Assembly (NCBI GenBank): GCA_024220525.1
Contig: JAMYWO010000186.1
Span: 14,628 to 78,627, forward strand
Direction of reading: 5' to 3'
Length of the DNA stretch: 64,000 nucleotides
From: Cochliopodium minus
Lineage: Eukaryota; Discosea; Himatismenida; Cochliopodiidae
Below, piece by piece: positions 11,296 through 21,329 of this stretch (within the stretch, counting starts at the first letter, position 1; each line of letters starts with the position of its first letter). The translations under genes and the position numbers were made by a program. The notes under the pieces were generated by a model. It saw only the letters and a list, made by a program, of their open reading frames with translations, was not told the origin of the DNA and ran no database searches.

Positions 11296-12662
11296 ATAAA
11301 ATAAAAATAAAAAATAAAAAAATAAAAAATAAAAATATAAAAATAAAATATAAAAAATAAAAAATAAAAAAATTGATTTCTTTATCATCAAAAACTTAAA
11401 TATTATTTTCATGAAAAAATTTTCTTTAATCCTTCTTATTAGAGGATTGGGTAACATAGTTTTCAATGATGATTGAGAAAATCGGAAGAAATGGTGTGCA
11501 AGATTGGCGTTTCTCTTTGAAAATAATCTCGGAATCATCCTATCCATCAATTTGGTTGTTTCTATCTTCATCATGAAAAAGAAGATCAAATTATGTAAAA
11601 AAATAAAAAATAAAAAATAAAAATAAAAAAATAAAAAATAAAAAAATAAAATAATAAAATAAAAAATAAAAAAATTGACTAAAAACTAAAAAAGAAAAAA
11701 TGACTAAAAATGAAAAATAAAAATAAAATGGAATAGAAATATTCAAAAAATAAAATAAATAAAACTCCCAAAAATAAATATTTTAAATCAAAAATATATT
11801 ATAAAATAAAAATTAAAACACAATAAAAATATTTAATTAAAAAAAAAAAAAATTTAGGAACAAAACTTTGATAAAGCATTTTAAAAAAAAGATTTTTATG
11901 TTTACTTCTTCGCTGTTTGTTCGGAGGTTTTGTCATCCCTTTCGTATACTACTTCATCAAAGATTATGCGTTGTATCGTGGAATAGATTCTTTGTTGTCC
12001 TCTTATCTCATTTTTTTCATTGGTGTTGGTTTTATAATGGGAAGAATGTAAAAAATAAAAATAAAAATAAAAATAATAAAAATAATAAATAACAAATAAT
12101 AAATAAAAATAAATAAAAATAAATAAAATAAATAAAATTAAAAAAATTTTAAAAAGAGGTTCGAGCTATTTGTGGAAATTACTCGACAATTTTTGGATAA
12201 TGATTATTAGTGTGGGTGCTACTTCTTTTTTTACTTTCCTTCTTGTATTTTTCGAGCATTATGGGTGGTTGGTTACCTACTCCATTGCATTTGGATTATT
12301 TTCTGGTAAAAAAAAAAAATTTTAAAAAAAATTTAAAATTAAAAAAAAACAAAAAAAATTTTATAGGATGTTATTTTTCTACACTACCTCTTCTCTTGAA
12401 AAATAAATTTAATGACAAAATTGAGAATGTTTTTGCTATGTTGTTTATTGCTTTTTTCTTTGCGAATTTGTTTGGTAAGATTTTTTAAGATTTTAAGATT
12501 TGAAATAATTTAATTTTAAAAACTTCATATTTTAAAAAAGCTCCTCCTTTTTCCGATTATTTGTTGAGAGTTTCAGAGGGTTGGTATGCTCCTATTTATG
12601 TTTCCTCCTTCTTTTCTTTTCTTTCGTTCATTATTTTGTGCCTCTTTTCACAAAGATCCTAA
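10283..12662 (+). CDS. MFS carrier, monocarboxylate-transporter type, with lesions in the middle
   Basis: The N-terminal cytosolic segment is followed by SRFVLFGAFLNLMTSLGFCFSVG (first helix), FGPLAGKISY, and GSILMSGSIFISSFLES up to SLGIGAGIGAG, the usual N-half of MCT-like carriers. The C-half is intact: FGGFVIPFVYYFIKDYAL, GIDSLLSSYLIFFIGVGF, a GRIGSSYLW junction, VTYSIAFGLFSG, YFSTLPLLLK, and APPFSDYLLRVSEGWYAPIY to the stop. In between, three breaks are seen. There is a one-base phase conflict at the intron ending near 11151. A TGA stands in frame at 11474-11476. A one-base frameshift lies at an A8 tract near 11881-11888. The family moves monocarboxylates or similar organic acids across membranes. 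It is either a young pseudogene or an intact gene with homopolymer errors. Confidence 0.65.
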
Positions 12663-12801
12663 TAATTCAATTTATTTTTTCAAGAAGAAAATTTTTGGAG
12701 GATTAACAAAGAATTTTTTGAAATTAAATTTAAGAATTTTAAATAATAAATCAAAAAAAAAATTTGATTTTAGCATTAATAAAAATTTAATAAAAAAAAA
12801 A

Positions 12802-14472
12802 ATGAATGAGAAAGAGATTAGAAATGAAATTGATACCTTCTTCAAATGTTTGATCAAAAATAAGCTTGAGAAAGCAAAGAAATTCATAGAGAAGGGATAT
12901 GATGTAAATAACAAAGATAATAAGGGATCCACTGCCCTCTATCATCTATGCAGTGAATCAATGAAAGATGATAATATAGAGATGTTCAAATTGTTGTTGG
13001 ATCATGGTGCTGAAGTGTTCATAAACGAATTTTACAGATACAAACATGAAAAAATCAAAAATACACCATTGCATGCTTATTGCATGAATAATAAGATCAA
13101 TATTGATGTATTGAGATTGTTGATTTCAAAGGGTGCTGATATCATCCTCTCTGATTCCAACGATAAAACTTTTATTTATTATCTTCTCAAGAATCCAAAT
13201 TTTACATTTGAAAATTTGAAACTGTTGAATGGATATTCTATTGATGATGCAATAGAAGGATTAAGTGTCAGTGTAAAAAATATTTTTTTTTTTATTTATA
13301 CATTTATATCCCTTAATGGACAAAATTTATTCTTATTGCATAAATTATTGAGGTATTTTAATCTCCAATCAAATTTTAATTAATGTATTTATTTTGTATA
13401 TCCCTCCATAATTTGCTTTTTATAAAAATAGCAAAATATTAGTTTGGATTCAATCAAATTGTTGATAAATAAAGGAGCAAGGATTGAAGAAGAAATTTAC
13501 TTTAAAATATGCTCGAATATAAATACCTCTGTTGATATTTTGGAATTCATTTTGAATGATGTCTTCAAGAAAGATAAGGAAGATGAAGAGGTGAATAATG
13601 AAGCATTTTATGGCAAATCACTCCTCAATCTCATCTCCAATGATGAGAACAAAACTGTCAACAAAGAAAATTTCTTGTATATTCTCTTAAAAAAGGCAGA
13701 TGTGAATAGCACTGATTATTTTGGTGAATCTTCTCTTCATTACATGTGTCACAAGAAAGAATTGAATTTGGAAATAATCGAGATATTGCTCGAAAATGGA
13801 GCGAATCCAAATCTCAAGGATAAAAAGAAGTCTTTCTATTACAATTATATGTCAAAAAACAACAAATTGGGAGACAATAGTATGAATGAAGAATCTGGTA
13901 TAAATATTTTTCTATATATATCAGAGTGATAATAAATACTATCTATTTTAAAGATATATTTCATTCTTTGAACGAATATTACAACCATCCATCCAATAAA
14001 CTATATTTATTTCAATCTTTTGATTAGAATATTTCAAATTTCATTATTTTTTTTTTTTTCTTCTTTTTAGGTATTTCACCTGTTCAAATAGCATGCCAAA
14101 ATCATTCAAATTTGGAATTATTTCAATTATTTTTTCAATATAATGCCGATCCAAAAATAAAAGATGAAGATAACAAGACATTGCTTCATCTCCTTGTTTA
14201 TAACAAAAAACCAAATCCAGAAATTGCCAAATTATTTCTTGAAAAGGGTGTAGATTTATTTGTGGTAGATAAAAATGTAATACATCAAATTTTTTTTTTT
14301 TATTATACTAACATATCTTTGGAATATATAGGGTAATGAAGTTTTAGATATGGTGGAGAATCATTTTCCTGAGATCAAAAAGGTTTTCAAGTTATATGTG
14401 AGTAATTTCACTATGAATAGATGTTGGAATATTGTTTATATAACCAATCCTTTCATTATGCTCAATTTTTGA
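12802..14472 (+). CDS. Ankyrin-repeat protein
   Basis: Four exons, 12802-13272, 13432-13897, 14071-14276 and 14332-14472, join in frame. The start (MNEKEIRNEIDTFFKC) is the first ATG after the transporter stop, 140 bp upstream. Divergent ankyrin repeats run through the whole protein: KGSTALYHLCSES with MFKLLLDHGAE, NTPLHAYCMNNK with LRLLISKGAD, IKLLINKGAR, ESSLHYMCHKKELN with IEILLENGANPNLKD, and KTLLHLLVYNKK with AKLFLEKGVD. There is no other domain, signal peptide or membrane helix. Ankyrin repeats bind protein partners, so no function can be assigned. The first intron is long (159 bp) and its sequence is open in frame, so an alternative retained form is possible. Confidence 0.75.
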
Positions 14473-14655
14473 AACCAATTTAACAATTAAAAATTTTTTT
14501 CAAACCAAATTTCGTCACTAATTATTAAAATTTTAATATTTCATCAAAAACTTTTAATTTTATCTTTTGATTTATAAAACAATTGTGCTTATTTGATCTC
14601 TTTGATTCTAGAATTTCCACTATAAAAATTTTTTGGTTTAATTTTGGTTATAAAT

Positions 14656-15004
14656 TTATATGTTTTTAAAAGTTTTTACTTTTCCCTTGAATCCTTTGTA
14701 CATATTTCCTTTATATTTAATATGTGGTTGACGATAATATGCATTTTGCCCGTACATTTGTCCTCCATAAACTGGTGGCATTCCTCCATATACATTAGTT
14801 TGTGGGTAAGGTTGAGGTGGATAACCAGTATAAGTTGTTTGTGGGTAAGGTTGAGGTGGGTAACCAGTTTGAGGATAACCAGTTGGTGGATATCCAGTTG
14901 GTGGGTAACCCCCATAACCTTTTTATAAGTAAAATTAAAATAATTGATACCCTTTTTAAATTTGATTTTAAAGTTTTACCATAATTTCCTCCATAAGGAT
15001 TCAT
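14656..15004 (-). CDS. Small Pro/Tyr/Gly-rich GYPP-repeat protein, copy 1
   Basis: Two exons (15004-14980, 14918-14656) give 95 residues. It opens MNPYGGNY, then carries repeats of GYPPTGYPQT and GYPPQPYPQT, a GGMPPVYGGQMYGQN stretch, and a basic tail (HIKYKGNMYKGFKGKVK) that all copies in this array share. XYPPX repeats occur in the tails of annexin VII, shisa proteins and many amoeba proteins and favour self-association. No signal peptide or membrane helix is present. This copy has diverged from copies 2 and 3 in the middle, keeping only the two ends. Function unknown. Confidence 0.7.
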
Positions 15005-15354
15005 TTTCTTTGATGTATTTTAGTTAAAACTTTTTTTTTTATATTTTATATAAAATTTATAAATATATATTTTTTGTTATTTTAATTTGAAAGAAATATA
15101 AAAATTATGATAATAAAGAGAAAATTGGAACTAATTTTCAGAATTTATGAATTAACTTGTTTCACAATAATTTTTTTGCTTGCATTATTATTTTTAATTT
15201 TAGAATGAAACAAAAAAAATCACCTAAAAACTAAAATTTAAATCAATGAGATCAATGAATACATTTTTTGACAGAATTCAAAATTATTTTATTACAATTT
15301 TTAATAATTAAATTTATTAAAAAAGAAAATAGAATTCAATTCAATTTTTTTTTT

Positions 15355-15530
15355 TACCTTTCCTTTGAAACATGTGTGGACATTCCTTTGATATTCCAAG
15401 TGTGATCTAAATCAGTATCCATTTCCATGACAAAGAATTCCTCCAATATTTAATTGACAATTTTTAGATTTATAAAGAAAATTTTGAGTGTTTAACATGA
15501 CCTCCATAATGATTTACTTTAAGCTTTTAA
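15355..15530 (-). pseudogene. Decayed copy of the Gly/Tyr-rich gene
   Basis: The bases at 15355-15455 align by eye with the 3' part of copies 2 and 3 (CCTTTGAAACATGTGTGGAC against CCTTTGAAACCTTTGTACAT, and the CCATTTCCATGACAAAGAAT stretch). The region 15500-15530 recalls the first exon. The frame is broken throughout. The rest of 15005-15354 is A/T-rich upstream sequence with nothing recognisable. Confidence 0.6.
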
Positions 15531-15834
15531 AAAGTTTTTATTTTTTGTTATTGAAAATTAAGTAAATAAAATTTATCATCCTTTTGAATGAGGATCAGAT
15601 CATTCAAATTTAATTAAAATAATAAAAAAACCAAAATTTTGAATTACACTGAAATCTTTTTATGTTGAACAGTAAATTTTATTGTTCAATGATTTTCTTT
15701 TTGTGAATATTAATCAAACAAATTTACATTTTAAAAAGTTGAATGAAACTATTCTTAAATTGAATTGACTAAAATTTATTCATTGAAAAAATAAACAAAA
15801 TAAAGTTTTTTAGTACATTGGATTTTTTTCTAAA

Positions 15835-15930
15835 TCACAAACATAAACTTTTAAATTATTTGTTCGAAAGTGCCAAAACCAATTATTGAAAATATTTTGA
15901 AAAAACTTACTTGTCAATGATGTCACAAAA
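15835..15930 (+). pseudogene. Relic of the 3' end of a Ras-like GTPase gene
   Basis: The bases around 15870-15925 are nearly identical to the last codons of the GTPase gene ending at 17997 (GTGCCAAAACCAATTATTGA, encoding VPKPIIE), and then diverge. The rest of the GTPase gene is not recognisable upstream in 15531-15834. It marks the left end of the duplicated block. Confidence 0.7.
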
Positions 15931-16950
15931 ATAAAAAAATAAAAAGAATTTTTTTTTTTTAACAAAATTTTAATTAATTTTTGATTATTTCTTTAATGTA
16001 TGAACATTTTTCTCTTTCAAAAGTTTGCTTTATGATCAGAATTTCCATTTTCCTTTGAAACCTTTGTACATATTTCCTTTGTATTTCAAATGTGGTCCAA
16101 ATCCATATCCATATCCATGACGATAAATTCCTCCATACATTGATCCATATCCCCCATATCCACCATAACCATAACTTCCATATCCTCCATAGACAGTTGG
16201 ATATCCAGTTGTATAAGGAGTGTTGTAAACAGTTGTTGTTGAGTAACCTATTGGTGGATAACCTGTTGGTGGATAAACACATCCTATTAAAACAATAAGG
16301 ATTAAAAAAATTTTTTTAAAAATTCTATATTTTGAAAGCCTCATTTTTATTTACCATAACCTCCATAAGGATTCATTTTTAGTTTTTTAGATTTTTAAAA
16401 GTTTTTTAGTTTTTTTTTTTTATTTTTTCAAAATTAAAACTTTTTTTTGGTTTTTGTTTTGGAAATAAAATTATGGTAAACTTCAATTTAGCTTCCTTTT
16501 TGAAAGAGGATCCAAATTGAGTATTTTTAAAAGAACAATTAACTAATGACAATAAAAAATTCTCTGAAATTGAAATTATATAAAAAAAAATTATTTTCAT
16601 TTCAAAAACACTCTTCAAAAATTTAGATTGTTGTATTTTTCTTTATTGATATCAAGATAAAAAGGTGATCTTTTCTTTCTGGATCTTTGAATGTTTCAGT
16701 GAATAATATATTTGATGAAAAAAAAAAATTAGATTCTACAAAAGTTGGAAAGAAGAAGCATTTTCACTCAAGATCTTAATTCTCCTTTTAGATTAGATTT
16801 AATATACAAGATAACATTAATTCTCTATTATAATTGTTGATATAGAATGGGAAACAAAAAGAGCAAAAGTAAAAAGCAAGATTTAATAGATAAAGAGTAT
16901 TTCAAAATTTGTCTGCTTGGATCTGCTGTATTATTTTTTTACATTTCAAA
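15868..16950. repeat. Segmental duplication, left copy (partner about 17930-19000)
   Basis: A block of about 1.1 kb is repeated downstream: the GTPase 3' end, the convergent Gly/Tyr gene, its upstream region, and the 5' end of the next GTPase gene. Identity is very high over the Gly/Tyr gene and lower over the GTPase start. Boundaries are by eye. Confidence 0.75.
16036..16376 (-). CDS. Small Gly/Tyr-rich protein, copy 2
   Basis: Exons 16376-16355 and 16283-16036 give 89 residues. It starts MNPYGGYG, then VYPPTGYPPIGYSTTT, followed by a tract of GGYG repeats (GGYGSYGYGGYGGYGSMYGG), and ends with the shared tail LKYKGNMYKGFKGKWKF. It is nearly identical to copy 3. Low-complexity, aromatic and glycine-rich, probably disordered or phase-separating. 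No known domain. It lies convergent to the preceding GTPase relic and divergent from the next GTPase. Confidence 0.7.
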
Positions 16951-17997
16951 ATAGAAATGAATATAATTTTTATATTTCAATGATAGGGTGGAAAAACGAC
17001 CATAATGTACAAATTCATTTGTGATAAATGGTTAGAAGGATATGATCCAACTATTGAAGATCAGTAAAAATAATTGGAAAATTAAAATTGAATTTCAATT
17101 TATTTAACATCATTAGAGGCATAAAAAGAATAATTGTGTTTGATAAATTCAGAACTTTGGAAATAACGGACACAGCTGGTCCTGAGGGTAAAAAATTTTT
17201 CAATTGATAATTTTTATTGTTTCATATTTTTATCAAAGAATATATGGCATTGTGTGATCAATGGATACGTAACAATGAAGCATTTGTATTCATTTTTAGC
17301 GGTAAATAATTTATTTTTATTTTTTTATTAATTTTTATTAAAAAATTGTAAAATTTTTTTTTCAATTTTATTTATTTATTAATTTTTAATAATAATTATA
17401 ACATGTTCCAGGTTGATTCATTCATTATATTTATATTGTAATTTTAACAATTTTTTCTATTTATAAAACAAGTACTTTCAAAATCGAGCTTGAATGAGTT
17501 GGACAGGTTCATTAAGGCAGTGGAACTAGTCAAAGAAAAACCAATAAAAGAAATTCCATCCATTTTGGTTGCCAACATGATTGATCTTCCAAACAGAGAA
17601 GTTTCGAAAGAAGAAGGTCTTCAATTTGCGATAAATATGGGATCATTGTACATTGAAACAAGCGCCAAAACAGGTAATAACATATTTTTAATTAATACTT
17701 TTTTTAATTTTATTTGTTTTGATTTTAAAAGGAGAAAATATTGAAAATATATTTTTGAATCTTACAAAATATGTGTTGAGTGGAGAAAAAGATTTTTATA
17801 TGATCGGAGAATTTTCCAAAGAAAAATTCAAAGAATTTCCCCTCAAATTTAAGGATATTGTTTTTTCTTTTTTATTGTCTCTCAAAAGATTTGAAAAGAG
17901 AAATAAAAAAGAAATCAATTTTTGTTTGAAAGTGCCAAAACCAATTATTGAAAATATTTTGAAAAAAACTTACTTGTCAATGATGTTTCAAAAATAA
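16847..17997 (+). CDS. Ras-like small GTPase with N-myristoylation-type N-terminus and extra C-terminal module
   Basis: Six exons, 16847-16927, 16987-17063, 17117-17187, 17239-17301, 17473-17673 and 17732-17997, give 252 residues. The start MGNKKSKSKK has Gly2 and Ser6 and a basic cluster, a good N-myristoylation signal. G1 reads LLGSAGGKTT, one residue shorter than GxxxxGK(S/T), with an intron inside the motif. Switch I is YDPTIEDQ, as in Ras; G3 is DTAGPE; G4 is ANMIDL, with Met in place of the lysine of NKxD; G5 is ETSAKT. Beyond the G domain is a tail of about 60 residues (FKDIVFSFLLSLKRFEK, then LKVPKPIIENILKK) and no CaaX box. Nucleotide affinity may be altered. The exon pattern is identical to that of the gene at 19930. 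Confidence 0.85.
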
Positions 17998-19000
17998 AAA
18001 ATAAAATAAAATATTTTTTTTTTAACAAAATTTTAATTAATTTTTGATTATTTCTTTAATGTATGAACATTTTTCTCTTTCAAAAGTTTGCTTTATGATC
18101 AGAATTTCCATTTTCCTTTGAAACCTTTGTACATATTTCCTTTGTATTTCAAATGTGGTCCAAATCCATATCCATATCCATGACGATAAATTCCTCCATA
18201 CATTGATCCATATCCCCCATATCCACCATAACCATAACTTCCATATCCTCCATAGACAGTTGGATATCCAGTTGTATAAGGAGTGTTGTAAACAGTTGTT
18301 GTTGAGTAACCGATTGGTGGATAACCTGTTGGTGGATAAACACATCCTATTTGAACAATAAGGATTAAAAATTTTTTTAAAAAATTCTAAATTTTCGAAA
18401 AGCATCATTTTTTATTTACCATAACCTCCATAAGGATTCATTTTTAGTTTTTTAGATTTTTAAAAGTTTTTTAGTTTTTTTTTTATTTTTTTAAAATTAA
18501 ACTTTTTTTTGGTTTTTGTTTTGGAAATAAAATTATGGTAAACTTCAATTTAGCTTCCTTTTTGAAAGAGGATCTAACGAGTATTTTTAAAATTAACCAA
18601 TTACAATAAAAAATTCTCTGAAATTGAAATTATATAAAAAAAAAGGATTTTCATTTCAAAAACACTCTTCAAAAATTTAGATTGTTGTATTTTTCTTTAT
18701 TGATATCAAGATCAAAAGTGATCTTTTCTTTCTGGATCTTTGAATGTTTCAGTGAATGAAATATTTGATGAAAAAAAAAAAATTAGATTCTATAAAAGTT
18801 TAATAGAAGAAGAATTTTCACTCAAGATCTTAATTCTCCTTTTAGATTTGATTTAATTGTTCAAGATAACATTAATTCTCTTTTAAAAAGTAAATTGGTT
18901 TGGTATAGATTGAGAAACAAAAAGAGTAATAAATCGAGATTTAATAGATAAAGAGTATTTTAAAAATTGTTTGTTTGGATCTGCCTTTTATTTGCTCTAT
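17930..19000. repeat. Segmental duplication, right copy (partner about 15868-16950)
   Basis: See the left copy. Here the block holds the 3' end of an intact GTPase gene, Gly/Tyr copy 3 and the damaged start of a third GTPase gene. Confidence 0.75.
18099..18441 (-). CDS. Small Gly/Tyr-rich protein, copy 3
   Basis: Exons 18441-18420 and 18346-18099 give 89 residues, essentially the same protein as copy 2 (GGYG repeats and KYKGNMYKGFKGK tail). The intron has diverged more than the coding part. Near-identity suggests a recent duplication or gene conversion. Function unknown. Confidence 0.7.
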
Positions 19001-19560
19001 AAAATTTATTTGTAATTAATCTTAAAAGAGGGGAAATACTTTTAAAATGGACAAATTCATTTATGATCATTGGTAAGGGATATGATCCAACTATTGAAGA
19101 TCAGAACTAATAATTGAAAATTCAAATAATTCTTATAAATTTTATTTATTCAAATTGAGGTTTGGAAAAGTTTATGGTGGATAATAAAATTAGACATGAC
19201 ACTTATGAAGTTTAAGAGGAATTATTTTTACAGTTAAATTCTTTATTTTTTGAGAAATATTATCAATATGTTAATTTTGGATGTGTTTGAAATTATTTTG
19301 TGTTCATTTTTGGCGGTAAATAAATTAATTTTTTATTTCCTTGTTAAAAGGGTTTTAAAATTTAACTTGTATACTATGGAAAAGTTTATAAAAATAATGA
19401 GTAAAAAAAAAAAAACTAATAAAATAAATTCCATCCATTTTGGTTACTATCATGAACTATCATCCAAAAATAGAAGTTTCAAGAAGAAATTCTTGGGTGT
19501 ACTGAAAAAATTGTTTCACAATACATTGTAGCAATGCTAAAACGGGTAAAGTAAAATGTT
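18908..19560 (+). pseudogene. Decayed Ras-like GTPase gene
   Basis: Sequence homologous to the GTPase at 16847 can be followed by eye. The start codon has become TTG (TTGAGAAACAAAAAGAG). The P-loop region keeps GGATCTGCC without its partner exon. CTATTGAAGATCAG (switch I) survives near 19090. The G4/G5 region (CCATCCATTTTGGTTACTA to GCTAAAACGGG) is recognisable but full of indels and stops. It is clearly dead. Nothing else is recognisable up to 19929. Confidence 0.75.
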
Positions 19561-19929
19561 TTTCAAAATAAATTTTATTATGTTCACAATTTTTGGAGAA
19601 ATTTTTAAATTTTACTTTACAAGGAAAACTTAAATGTTCTGCACCCCAATTTTAAGAAAAAGGTGTTCATTATGCTCAAACATTGGAAAAAACATATAAC
19701 TAGCTTTTGTTTAAATGAAATTTAAATATTAAATATTAAATATTAAAAAAATATATTGTTAGAAAATATTCAAATTTTTTCAGTGAATAAAAAAAAAAAA
19801 AGCTTGGATATTTAAACACCATAGTTGTTATCATATTATCAAACATATTATCAAATTAGATCCTTTGAATATAGATTGTATTCGAAACAAAATTGAATTA
19901 TTCTCAAATAATAAAATTGAAAGATAAAA

Positions 19930-21013
19930 ATGGGAAACAAACAAAGCAAGAAAAAGGAAAAAGTAAAATTGGGTTATGATAGAGAATTTTTAAAAATTTG
20001 TTTGTTGGGATATGGTGTAAAATTTCTTTTCATCAGATTAGAAATTTTCAAAAAAATATTTTTTTAATATATTTTCAAGGGAGGAAAGACAGCGATTTGC
20101 ATCAAATTTACTAAAAATGAATTTCTTGATGAATATGATCCAACAATAGAAGATTCGTACAAAATTTAAATTCAATTTTAAATTTCTTTTTTTTAAAAAT
20201 CAAAAAGATATAGAAAAGTGGTAAATGTATTTGGTAAAAAGAGAATTTTGCAAATTTTGGATACAGCTGGACCTGAAGGTTATTTAATCAATTTTTTAAC
20301 TTTTTATTTAATATTTTTTTTAAAGAATATTCTGCAATGTTATGGTCATGGATAAGAGGAAACGAGGCATTTGTATTTGTTTATGGAGGTAAAAAAATTT
20401 AAAAATTTTAATTTATTCTTTTATTTCTAATATTATTTGATTAATTTTTTTAATAGTTGATTCTAGAGCGAGTATGAATGATTTGGAAAGATTTATCGAA
20501 TTGGTGAAAAGAGTAAAAGAAAAACCTATTGAGGAAATACCTTCCATTTTGGTTGCCAGCAGAATAGACCGAACAAACAGAGAAATTTCGAAAGAAGAAG
20601 GTCTTCAATTTGCCAACAAGATTGGTTCATTATACATCGAAACAAGTGCTAAAACAGGTAAAAAAATCTTATTATGGATACTGATAAAATTTTTATTAAT
20701 AGTTTTTTTTTTAATATTTTTAATAATATTTTTTTTTTATTTATTTTTTAAAGGCGAAAATATTGAAAATATTTTCATTCATCTCACAAAATATGTGTTG
20801 AGCGGAGAAAAAGATTTTGAAGTCCTTGAAGAATTTTCCAAAGAAAAATTTACTAAATTACCTCCCAAATTTAAGGGTATGGTTTTCTCTTTTTTTTTGG
20901 CTCTCAAAAGATTTGAAAAAACTAAAAACCAGCTTTGTTGGAAACTTCCCAAACCAATTATTGAGAATATTTTGAAAATAACTTTTTTGTTTGAAATGAA
21001 TTCTAAAGATTAA
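19930..21013 (+). CDS. Ras-like small GTPase with N-myristoylation-type N-terminus and extra C-terminal module, second gene
   Basis: Six exons, 19930-20016, 20080-20156, 20208-20278, 20326-20388, 20457-20657 and 20754-21013, with the same phases as the gene at 16847 and the same length (252 residues). The start MGNKQSKKKEK again gives Gly2, Ser6 and a basic cluster. G1 is LLGYGGGKTA, also one residue short and split by an intron. Switch I is EYDPTIEDSY; G3 is LDTAGPE; G4 is ASRIDR (Asn and Lys of NKxD both lost); G5 is ETSAKTG. The tail reads PKFKGMVFSFFLALKRFEK, then WKLPKPIIENILK. There is no CaaX box. It is more diverged from the other copies, so probably an older duplicate kept by selection. 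Confidence 0.85.
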
Positions 21014-21329
21014 AAATTTTTGATTATCATACCTCATTCTTTTAGATTTGTAAAAAAATAAAAAAATTGAAAACTATACTTTATCTGGTTGTTCATTTCC
21101 AATCCAACAAAATTCATAATATTCCAAATATGTATGAAAATTTTTTTTTTGTAAAAATGATCGATAAAGGATCAATATTAATCAACATATACAAATGATA
21201 ATTTAGATCTCATTGATCAATATTGTATCTTATTGAGATTTAAAAATTGATTCAATTTATATGGGCATTCTCACAAAAAATAAATAATAAATAATATCAC
21301 CTTTATAGATTATATTATTTTTGGAAGAG

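Noticed and set aside
15531-15834. Searched for the rest of the GTPase gene left of GY2
   Set aside because: Apart from the 3' end nothing aligns by eye; called only as a relic.
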